From Tubulanus polymorphus (lineage: Eukaryota > Nemertea > Palaeonemertea > Tubulaniformes > Tubulanidae), in contig NC_134030.1 in NCBI RefSeq assembly GCF_964204645.1, forward strand, positions 13,420,447-13,484,446: a stretch of 64,000 nucleotides of DNA. Direction: 5' to 3'. The number at the start of each line of letters is the position of its first letter. The stretch's first letter is position 1. The notes below the pieces were generated by a model. The model did not search any database. It was given only the letters and a program-made list of their open reading frames with translations, and was not told the origin of the DNA. A program made the position numbers and the translations under genes. Shown here piece by piece: positions 37,331 to 48,600 of this stretch.

Positions 37331-37650
37331 TAACGAGACGTGTGGCAGGCATCTTGAATTTTTAATTTTCATTTTGTATAGGCCTACAAATCATGTGGTA
37401 TTGATAACAACCTGAGATGATGGAATGTCTATGGAAGGAAACAGATCAGTTATTTTGCACTCTATATGCCTACCATTCAGCTGCTGCGCAATTTTTGGCT
37501 TGCGTCAGCCAAGTGATCATGGCCGATCGATAATCATTTGTATTCTTAATACACTACGCTCGAAGCTATTTTAAGCACACTCAAACGCAATTTCAGTAGC
37601 CTGTAATTTCACTACTAATGGATGAATTGAACGGATTACGTCGAATAATA

Positions 37651-37718
37651 GTCGACCATTTCTCGGGTCGGCAATCGGCAATTCTTATTGCTGATTGTGG
37701 ACTCGAGAAATGGTCGAC
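37651..37718. repeat. 68-bp hairpin
   Basis: Perfect 15-bp arms, gtcgaccatttctcg and its complement, with an inner imperfect stem (caatcggcaat / attgctgattg). It looks like a minimal foldback element. Confidence 0.8.
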
Positions 37719-37874
37719 AATCAGGTTTCTGACGGCAATTTGAAACCTAACCACTCACCTCATAACCCTCCACGATGGAAGCTTAATTGTTAATGAAATA
37801 CTGTAAGATCCAAGGATTAAAAGAGCTTTAAATATACTCGCCTACAATACTGGTTCTCTTGCTGTATGTTGCCA

Positions 37875-37947
37875 ACATTGAATGGATATTGTCTGAATGT
37901 CAAGCATTTCATCTAGTGGGGATGGTGTCCCTGGACTCCTAGTTTCA
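37875..37947 (+). repeat. R2 element 3' end fragment beside an exon
   Basis: Matches the last ~70 bp of the R2 elements at 58472 and 62063, including ggtgtccctggac.cctagt. Its last bases lie about 11 bp before the splice acceptor of the 37959 exon, so the pyrimidine tract used there appears partly repeat-derived. Confidence 0.6.
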
Positions 37948-37958
37948 TTTCTCATTAG

Positions 37959-38180
37959 GAAACAGAAGGAAGCAGTCGCTCACGTGAAGGTAAAGAGAAA
38001 AAAGACTTGAGTCGTGAGCGGGGCGAGAAGAAAGAACAAAGTCCAGGAAGAGATGATCGTAAAGACCGGCACAAACCGAGAGATGATGGTAAGTCGAGGA
38101 GAGAGCGCAGTCGAGATGGTCGGGATAAGGAAAATCGAGAACATAGTAAAGATAGAACAAAAGAGGAAGAAAAAAGACGG
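37959..38180 (+). CDS. IFT54 exon a (charged region)
   Basis: Acceptor tttctcattag, donor cgg|gtaaga. It encodes 74 residues, phase 0 to 0, dominated by Arg/Lys/Glu/Asp/Ser (for example RERSRDGRDKENREHSKDRT). This composition is typical of the IFT54 middle region and of SR-like proteins; the assignment comes from linkage to the later exons. Confidence 0.8.
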
Positions 38181-39645
38181 GTAAGAATCTGTTAATTTTC
38201 ATTTAAATTTATCAACTCTCTTTGATTTTCAATAGGCATAGCCAAGTTATAGAAGGGCACTAAACTTACCCCTTACCTCTAGTTCAATGGTATCTTGGCT
38301 GAAGCAATATAAGTTTAATTTGAAGCGAATTCGTTCATCTTTTCTTTTAGATATGTGTAAACATATCAGTTGAAAGATATCTCATGGAAATTTCATGTCT
38401 TAGGGGAAACATCTGCCGGAATATGTTATTAAATGGTTCGGGTAGTGGTTGTTTAAGATCTGTACAATGACGTACAAGGGCTAAGTAGATATAACTTCTG
38501 CCCTTTTAGCATACTTTCAATGGATGTAGTTCCATTTCAAGTCTATTGTTTTTACTTTTCGGTGGTCTGTTCAATGCTTCAATGGATCGTCTCGATATTT
38601 GGTTTACACCTACTCGATAACAGCCAAAATACTAGCGCCATCTTAATCCAGATGGCCAATTAGCAGCCGATATTTACTGAAATCAGCATTTAATCCATTA
38701 TGAAATACGATTCCCTAGATACAAGGCTGTACAATGACGTAAAAGGGCTAAGTAAATATAACTTCTGCCCTTTCAGTATACTTTCAATGGATGTAGTTCC
38801 AGCTCAAGTCTATTGCCTTTACTTTTCGGTGGTCTGTCTGATGCTTCAATGGATCATCTCGATATTTGGTTCACACATGTGTCTACCCGAGAACAGCCAA
38901 AATACTAGTGCCGTCTAAATCCAGATGGCCAACTAGTAGCTGATATTAACTGAAATCAGCATTTAATCCATCATGAAATACGATTCCCAGTGGGGTTATA
39001 GCAGGGGAATTCATTGGCATTCTGTTCATGCTGGCCAGTTCACCAATTTTTAGGCCAGCCATAGACTGAGCCTATTATTATAAAAATTGAGTGAATTTAA
39101 AGGACATGGTTTCCAGGGGGAAAGCCTCTTGACTGTGCAACTGAGCATATAGTCATACCAATCATTCATTAAAGCATTATCCATTCTCCAAATTCTAGCG
39201 AGCTTTGAAAAATGGCCTGGTTGAAATTCACATGAGCTAAAGAATATTGGTTTTAAAAACAAGCCAATTATAAAGCAAAGACTCCTCTTTAACACGTTCG
39301 CTGCCAATGACGAGATAAATCGTCATGGCGGGTGCACCGCAGCTTGCCATGACGAGTTATATCGTCATCGATTCAACGTCATTTCATAGCGTTATGAACG
39401 ACCTGGCAGAGGCGAGAAACCAGCTAAATAATAGTCTGGCAGTATGGAGAGACAAATATAAAATTTATGGGGGTAACTCGAGTTTGAGTTTTTTTAAAAT
39501 AAAATTCTCCAGGAAGCACGAATTTCAGATTCTTTTCCGGCCGATATTTAGAGATGTCACCCTGATATAATTTGCATATTTCATAATCATATAGATCTAC
39601 AATGTCATATCGAACAGTTCATAACATTTCATAGCTCTACTACAT

Positions 39646-39691
<46 letters not shown>

Positions 39692-42600
39692 TAATATAAC
39701 TTATGACTATAGTGTCAATATGTGCTTTAAGGTCGTAATCAACATGTGACATTACTCAATATGTTTTCACAATAATTAGCTCAGTCAGTGCTCATCGATA
39801 ATTAATTAATGTCTCTCAAACATGTCACTAGGTGTTTGTTTGTGAGTCCTGATGTCTACAACTTGTCTGACACCTAGTTCTCACATTATACTCATGATTC
39901 TGTATATAAAGACTATGTAAAGCTATGATAATTATTCTCATTCCGGGATGCAATAAAGATTGTACATATAAGGTTTAACTGCCTTGTTGTTCCTGATGGA
40001 TGGAATCCTGTACCGCTAGTGTAAATGCTAGTTCCCCAGCCAGCCTGCCGATACAATGACCACCCGGTTACAGAGAGAATAAAACGACTAAGATCATTGT
40101 ATGTTAGTTTTACAATAAAACTTTTATTCCTTTAATTAACCATTTGATCGTTCACAATTTTACCAGTTTACAGGTTATGGTACATCTGAAAACAGGGGTC
40201 AACGCACAAGGCTGGATTAGTGGGACATGCGTTACACATGTATCCTGTTTCTCGTCGAATGTTGTTATTATAGCAGACAAAGTTACCAAGAAGACTACAT
40301 ATGATAGCTTGACGAAATTTCAGCAATGTCATTCTGTCATCAGCTTGACAATAATCATGATACAAGATATAGGCATTCAGAAGGAAAATCTCAAGCATGT
40401 GTGTGCCAATTTTTTATACCACCGTGCAGTTTTTCTGAGGGCTGTATAGTAGGAGAGCATCTGATCGGCTCTATCGATTCCAGACATTCCATTGTTGTAG
40501 TCGCGGACAATGTTTGGCTTGTTTGCAATTTTGCCGTTTTGATTTGTAACTGGGACCATTTCTACACGGTGCATATTTGAAATAGTAAGGACGTCCCGTT
40601 TATCTTTCCATTTAGAAACTACAACTGATTGCGATCTTAGCCAATGATGCTCGCCTTTCTTTAGCTTTTTCTTCACAACATCCTTGGGATTTTCCTTCCT
40701 ATCAAAACGCAGTGTACCACATAAATAGGTTGATCTGTCAGTCATTTTTTTTGCCAAACTGACAGAGTTGTAAAAATTATCAGTAAAAACCACATGTCCG
40801 TGGTCAAGGAATCTTTCCATGAGGTCAAGAACTACAGCAGCAGCCTGTCCAAGACTGGCGGGATCTGGAACCTGGATGCCGCTGTATATACGAACTCTCG
40901 AAATGAGTCCACATGACTCACAAAGTTCATATAACTTGATGCCATATTTGTGGCGTTTGTTTTTTATATACTGGCGGAAAACCAGCCTACCGCGCCAAAG
41001 AACCATTGATCCATCAATACTTAGTTCTTTTTTGGGGTAGTAAATATTGTCCATTATATTGGCAAAATGATCCAAAATTGGCCATATCTTATACAAGCGA
41101 TCGTCTATTGCTGATTGTTATCTACAAAATGCCAGAATCGCAGAAGTAATTGAAAGCGATTACGAGGCATAACTTTGCCAAATATTGGAATATTGTAAAG
41201 CCCACTCTTACTCCAATAATGTTCTAATGTGGGCATTGTAACGGGGCCCATATGCATGAGTAGACCGATAAATAGCTTCATCTCTTTGGCGTCGGTAGGC
41301 TTCCAAGCTTTCAGTCTTGATTCTCTCCTCATTGGCCGATTTACGTTGATAACACCTCTAGCGTATCTGTTTGTCTCTCTGACCATCAAATCTATCAGAT
41401 CTTGGTTGAGGAACATCTCAAAGTAGTCATTTGGTTTTCCATCTAGTGGGGGATTTATGAGTCCTGGATTTTGATTGAAGGCAAAATTGGTAGCATCTTC
41501 CGGCACATTTGTCCACTGGTGGACTCTTGCTTGTGGTCCAGCTGGGCGACCAGGCTGAGCAGCACGTTGGGCGGCCGGATTCTGACGACCAACTCGACCC
41601 CGACAGATATGTCCAGCTGTTACACCAGCTCGGGCGATTATGGCACCATCTCTCAGACACTTTCTGGGGCCTCTAGTTCCTGGGTTTTGGGGATACTGTC
41701 CCACCTCTCAGTCCTCTCACCGCACCTCTTACTCGACCTCTTGGGCACCCACGGGCTTGCGATGTTCCTCCTCTTGTACGGACTCCTCCACCTCTTGTAG
41801 GGACTCCTGTGCCGCGAACTCGGGGTCCTGGTACCAAATTATCTTCACTCATCGGGACCATCTGACTCATCAGAATCTGAACTTTCTCCTGAGTCTTCCA
41901 GGACTGATGATCCCAGTTGGGATTCATTGCCAGTAGTGACATTACCAGTACCATTATCATCACCAGCATCCGAGCTTTCGGATCCAACATCGTCGTCGGA
42001 GTCTGTCGTATGCTCCGATGCAGAATTCATCAGCATATCAGTCACTTGCGATGCCGTCAGCCACGCCATTTTGTAATGGGCATGTGTGTCTAGGATTTAT
42101 ATGGGTCTCATTTACCTTAGAAACAATAGTAGGCTTTATATTTACTACATTGTTCGATCTCTGTTAAAAAAGCCATGACGAGATAACTCGTCACTGGCAA
42201 CGGGGACAGGAAAAATAAGAGAATCTCTTCACTATTGCCAGTGACGAGTTATCTCGTCGGTTTTTTATACTAAAATACATCAGTGTAATGATTTATCAAT
42301 GTACAAATAGCGCTGGCAGCATATAAACTGTATAATGTAAAAAATTAGCATTGGCAATGGCGACCGGACTCAACCGCTAGCGGTGGCAGCGAGCGTGTTA
42401 ATTGGCTTAGCCGCAGAACTCAGCAAAATGTTCACGTGAATCCCCGGTATTGTCTACTGTTTTACTTTAAGATTTTAAATTGTATTTCAAGATCGATTCC
42501 TGTGAAATCTTTAGTTCATATGGTTTATGGGAGGAATATTTATATTTGCACTACAGAATACTCAAATTGAAAATTATGCAAAGTCCGGGGAAAATAGCTT

Positions 42601-45600
42601 TTTCTCAAATCGGATGGATGACCTTGATATGCTAATTGAACTTGATTTGCTCAAACTTCAAATTCAATTAGATTTTAATATATTTCTTATTTTAATTGGG
42701 CCTTCATGTATTTAATAAGTCTCATAAATTTCCAGCATCATCGAGATAAAGGAAATGATTCAGCTGTGGAAAATGAACCCAAAGTCAATGGAAAAGCAGC
42801 AAACATCGCACCGGCATCTATAGTCATCGAAGAGGTACTTTGTATTGTTATTTGTTGGTATCAATTGAATTATCGTATTAGTATTTAGAATATAACCAAC
42901 TGAAGTTAACCACCCAAGTGGAAACTTGTTAAACCAGCGAGCGTTGTGAATCGCTATAACGGATGACCAGTGACGGCTATAGGCTGAGACAGACCTGGAG
43001 CCTGAGAAAGTAAAAGTAAAACGTTGGATTTTTTATACTAAGGCTAAAAAAAAACCAGGCAGGCAGGTGTCTTTTTTAATTAATTTAAAAAAACAGATTT
43101 GTGGAAGTCTGCATCAGGCAGGCAGGATTTTATTTTTATTAAATTCAAATTTGTGTAATTTTTTGAAATGAAAATAGATTGAAACTGCAAAATATGGAAT
43201 TATAAGGGTGGGGAAATGTCATAAATGTCATGTTGTCGTCGCCGTCGATGTCATATGTGAATGTGGCGACGTATGTGAATATGGCAAAATCCATCACCGA
43301 TTCATACACTGCACTACGGTGTAGACGCACTGAAAGGGTTAATGTTTTTAAATGACATATCGCCACTGGTACCAACAAAAAAAAACGACAAGCGAATTTA
43401 GACACAGAGAAGGAGTGGGCCTTCCCGCTTGTTTAACTGTATTTCTATTATATGCAAATACATGTGCCAGGTAAAATTATTTGACTTGCTCAGTCTTTTA
43501 TCTTTGATATTAAATTTTTGAGAAGGTCTTCAGACCCAAAATAACAAAATAATGGCCAAAAGTTTAAATGGAGCAAATCTTTTTAATCGGGATTACAGTT
43601 CTGATATATATATAATGGATAATAGCTATTCGATTGACAGGATGATAGAAAATGGTCAGTTGGCATGAGTCCAACAGGCAATATTTTTTGCGGTTAGAAA
43701 TATGCTGATTTTTCGCTGGTAGCCAACAACACATTGTCCAGGTAGTTCAGGGTACTGATTGTTCAATCTTGAAAAGTGGGTGTGCGCTCTCAATACAAAA
43801 TCGTTCAGCAGAGAGTTCAAATGAAATTCACATGAATTTAATACTCAGCATTAACGAAATGGTTACTTCAAGACAAATTGACGTTAAGTCGGCAGACCTG
43901 CCAATTGTCATGATTGTACATTACGCAGATGTAAACACACTAAAATCCATACCACAGAATGATCTACCAATGCTTCAATGCTCATGGGCCTCTTGTCTCA
44001 TCATTTAGGGAGCATCTGTTGCAGGTGTGGATGAACAACCAGCAAAAATACCTAGACCGACATCGGCTAAAGGTTCCAGACGTCGTACAAGAGAAGGTAA
44101 TTAAGAAATACCTACAGAATCAAATTTGTTCCTGGTTTCGGTGAATTTTTCCTCCACAAGAAATCTGGATTTGCGTGATTAGTGAGAGTCCTTTGTATGG
44201 ATGCCTCTCATTCAATCTAATACATTTTCTTGTGTTTAACAATTTTTGAAGCCGAGCTTATTTCTTGGTACTCGCACAAAAGGCATTGTACATGTCATTT
44301 CCAGGAAAATGGTTTTTGAGTTCTCGCAGATAATTTGAGTATTTGACAATGGAAAAAATTTTGTTCTATTCTAATGACTATTGAACACTTGCAATATCAT
44401 AAGCCATTGAAAAACAAGATTTCTTTTTAAAAAGATGGGTTTTTTTCTTGGCTAAACTGAGAATATTGATAGCAAGGAATAAGGCTGGTAATTTTGCTGT
44501 GATGTTCGTGGTTTATTTGTGTTTGAAACCAAAAGAAGCATGCCTTTTTGTGTACCAATCTCAATCAAATGTCATCCACTAGGGGTAACACCATAAGGGG
44601 TGTGACTGCTCTTTAAGCTGTCTCAGCTTGACAGCCTTTAAGATGCAACGAGCTGCTAATTCTAGAGTGTTCCTCCATTACGGATATTTTTCCCACGCGT
44701 GGATCTTCCATTCTTGAGCATTCTCCCTGGTAGGGAGTTTAACCTGTGGTATTGTGAGACTCTCCCATGGAACGAAACATTGCACGCATGCAAACACACG
44801 CCTTGGAAATGGGTTTTGAACCTGGTGGCAATAGAGAGACCGTTTCAAATGTCAAGCTTCTGCCCTTGTAGGCACATCCACCCTCATAGAGATTTGATGG
44901 GGGTCTTCCCTACCGTTGAAATAATGAAACACTTCTCATTGGCTATTGTAATTTTGTACGAATATGCCTATGTACGTGAGGGACAGGTCTACTCAGTCAG
45001 GGTTTAAATAATCCTATTACCATGAGGTTTCAATTCCTACGAGGGTTGATGCATCTTGAAATAGATACTCCACTAAGAGGCAGCAGAAAGGTGTTGATGA
45101 AGAGATATCCATATGAGCACTTTATTGTATATGGTTTGAACTGACTGCACTAACATATTTGCATGTGTTTTTTTCTGTATCGATGGTTATGTAGGTCGCA
45201 CATTACATGATACCAGTGCTGATGAAGGTAAGAGAACACTTGACCTAAATATCAAATTTAATCAATTCAAATACATATGGCAGGCTTATCTAACACATTC
45301 GAGAGTGACCCTTTTTTCTGTGTCAAATATTGACGATTTTTAACATTTTTGGGGTATTTTCAAGTGAGCAAGAATCTATGTAATTGAAAAGTGTTGGTTT
45401 CTCTTGGTTTTTGTTGAATAAATGAAATGACCTTTTTTATCCTACTTGAAATGTCTTCTGGGATATTTAGTTTTCAAAGTTACAACAGCAACAATACTGC
45501 TGAAATTATGAGGAATTTTGCTGTAAATGAAGTACAAATGGTGTACAAACTCCGAAGATAGCAACAAAAAATTAGCAAACTTTAAAGATATCAATACATC

Positions 45601-48600
45601 CACTTATTCTATTCTTTCAATGAAACGCAAATTTTCTTGTGCTTACTCACTTTCCTACAATTTTAAAGGCTGAAGTACAATGGCAATAGCCAATTTTCAA
45701 TTTTTTTCAGGCTTCATACTAGTTTGGAGTCGGTTTGCTTGCAGAATTTACTGAACTCATGATGTTTTCTAAGTATTGAGTCTATGAAGAGTATTACAAT
45801 GAACCAGGTTGATCAAATCACTTAAAAACAGCTGATATCTCCTTAGCAATGTAATTGAATTAGAATAACAAATGTGCCAGTAGTATATATACATGTTAGT
45901 AGCGAGTACGGTCTGCGTATATTCGTTCCCGAAAATGAAATAAGTGTGATAAAATCTTGTGTAGATTATGAAGATATTTCACAAGAGAATTAAGAAGACA
46001 TTGATATCAGTCGATAAAACTAGGTCTTCATGCCATCCAAGTTGGTGGACGGGTGGTTGTATTCAATTCCAAAAATATGTATTTTGGCCTGTAAATATGA
46101 AAATGGTTCAAGCAGAGCATTGATATTTCACAAGAGAATAGAAGATAACATTAAATAGCCTACAAGTAGATGAAACTAGGTCGTAATTTCTTCAAGTTGG
46201 CTGACTGGCAGCCATCTTTGATTCCAAAATCTACATGTTAGACTTTAACTGAATTTATTTCACATAGGGCAATGATATATGATAGATTAAATTTTTGGTA
46301 ATGTCTGATGAGATACGGAGTAACTTCATTATGAGTTTAAACAAAAAGCGATGTTGATGCCGGAACTATAGGGACTTTTGCATTTACTTTTCATCCATTG
46401 TCTGTCCATAGACAATATATATTCCTCAATGGATTCAGATATTAGGATAGCTTCCCTCAAGTCGTTCCACTCTGTGGCACTTCTGACGAAGAAGGATCCT
46501 TGGTTTTGTAGGGTTGGATTCTGAGGAATTTGGAGTGCAGAGAGCGATCGATATGACTGCTGATGAAGTAGTCAGTTTTTTTTATCTAGTTTATGGTCAG
46601 ACTAGTTGCCTTCCTGTTTAACTGGTGTCAGAAAAACAGATTTCCCCTCTTCTTAAGTCTATGTTAGTCCATTCTTGCCGTTTGAAGTCAATTGAATATC
46701 ATCTTATTACTTCTCTGACAATTAGCCTACAGTTGGTTGCCATTTTGCATTTTGTTTTACCATAAAACCTGTAGAAAATTTCAAATTCAAAGTCTACCGG
46801 AGCTCTACCTGGCTGATACTGCCACCAGGAAGTGTTTGAATGCAATGGGATTCGAGTCCAGACATAAAAATTTAATTTTAAGTGATCCCCTTTGGGGAAA
46901 GTGTGCGTATATTCAGTATATGTTTTACTGACTTCATGGAAGGGGTGTGTACTGAAAGGGTTAAGTAGCATTTTGTTTCAAAATGAATTGATTGGGCCGA
47001 TGTAAAACAACTAATCCCATGGTTGGTAACTATATGACTGACTGCTGATTGCTCATTGTGGACTGATTTGGCAGGTGTGGGTTCTTATGTTAATGGAAGT
47101 AGTAAATGCATAACAATGACTACTGAGATTTTTCTCTTTTATGTTTTCGTGTCATTGATTGAATTCAGTTATATGAACTTTTACATCATGGTAGATACCT
47201 GATTTTGGAGCTACATTGGTGTATTTGGCGCTTTTCAGTAGGCGAAGCTTGAATACCCTTTGTTCTGTAGTCTACCCTACGGATTTGGTACTTGAGTGAT
47301 ATTTGTTCAAATGGAGGAGCTCTATACACAGGCATCTAGTATATGGTGTCATGCAAAATTATCCGAATTCTTTGACAGCACTCCCGTGCATCGACCAATA
47401 TCAGGGGCATACCTTGACAGGAGCTCAAAAGAAAAGAAAAGGGCATAAGAAAGGGCAAGTATCCACAGAAAGGGAGCGTGGACCAAAAATAGAGGTCTGG
47501 AAAATTTAGGAATTTTAGTGCTTTTCAGGTTGGATTTCTTTGTTCCCAACTGATCTGGGTTAAGCTGAATTGACTGTACTATTTGATTCTTAAGGCTGTC
47601 AATAAAATTCCACTGCATTTTTGTAAAATATCCTTTTTTTTGCAGATGAAGATGAGAGATTTCGCTCAGAAGTTCAAGTGCCACCTCGAGACGATCCAGA
47701 AACTAATAGACAAATCGGTGAAGAAGACTTACCACCACAAGTTGTTGCTTCGTAAGTGTTCCCTAACCCCTTTTACCCTTGTCTCATAAATCTACTCTCG
47801 GTTGTATGCCAATACATATTATACATGTACCGTATTTTCCGGTGTACAAGTCGACTTGGTGTATAAGTCGAGGTCAAATTTTCAGTTTAAAAAGTTGTAC
47901 TAAGGCTATAGTCGGTGTATAAGTCGAGTCCTGTCTTGTGTTTACATATGTCACTCCATTCTCATAGTAGTTGAGAGTCTTTACCACTGTTTGTAATTAA
48001 ACATTGGGATCTGTTGTTTCTGATAGTAAATTACCTGATGAGTGCTCATTGATTGTATCCACGTGTTGAATGTATTGTATATACATTGAATGCTGCGCGC
48101 CTGTAGTCTAGTATTAGACTGCTGTGTATTGATTATTGGCACGTGCTAAAGTGCTTTACAATTATACACACGCGCTTTTCTTTCTCATTTGATTTTTAAT
48201 ATCAGTTAATTTTGAACCATTTCCAAACTATAAGAAACTATTTTACTTTTTTATTCTAAATTCTAATTGGTATGCGAGTGTAGCCTAACATAAATCTCCA
48301 TTTCATCATGGCATCCTTGAACTCTTAAACATCGGCAGTTTAAACGATATTGAAAGTGTATTCGGTGCATAAGTCGACCTACGTTTTTTGGACATGATTT
48401 TTGGTCTCAAAAACTCGACTTATACACCAGAAAATACGGTATACATTTTTGGCTAATGCCTAGCACTTAAGGAATATATCGATATCATAGAGAGAACTGC
48501 ATTAAAATCTGTTATCATTGTTTTTCTCAAAATATTGATACTAATTGTTGAACAACAATGAAGAACAGAGTGAAACCTTTTTATGTACATCCAGAACGGA

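Larger units (their letters stand above)
39289..42401 (-). mobile_element. piggyBac-type transposon, complete ends, dead transposase
   Basis: TTAA at 39289-39292 and again at 42398-42401 flanks inverted ends CACGTTCGCTGCCA (39293-39306) and TGGCAGCGAGCGTG (42384-42397), matching at 13 of 14 positions. TTAA target duplication is the hallmark of piggyBac. Subterminal palindromes of the form TGACGAGATAA.TCGTCA occur near both ends. The element is 3105 bp, with the transposase on the minus strand. The transposase is frameshifted, so the element is non-autonomous now but could have been mobilised in trans while its ends stayed intact. Confidence 0.95.

Noticed and set aside
41229-41936. Plus-strand frames inside the piggyBac transposase
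   Set aside because: Shadows of the minus-strand coding region, which has clear family motifs.
44699-45007. 102-codon intronic frame
   Set aside because: No recognised similarity, splice context or repeat relation.
46845-46862. Pol III B-box-like gattcgagtcc
   Set aside because: Isolated, with no A box at tRNA distance and no fold.
46699-46971. 90-codon minus-strand frame
   Set aside because: No recognised domain; it lies in an IFT54 intron with no promoter or splice evidence.
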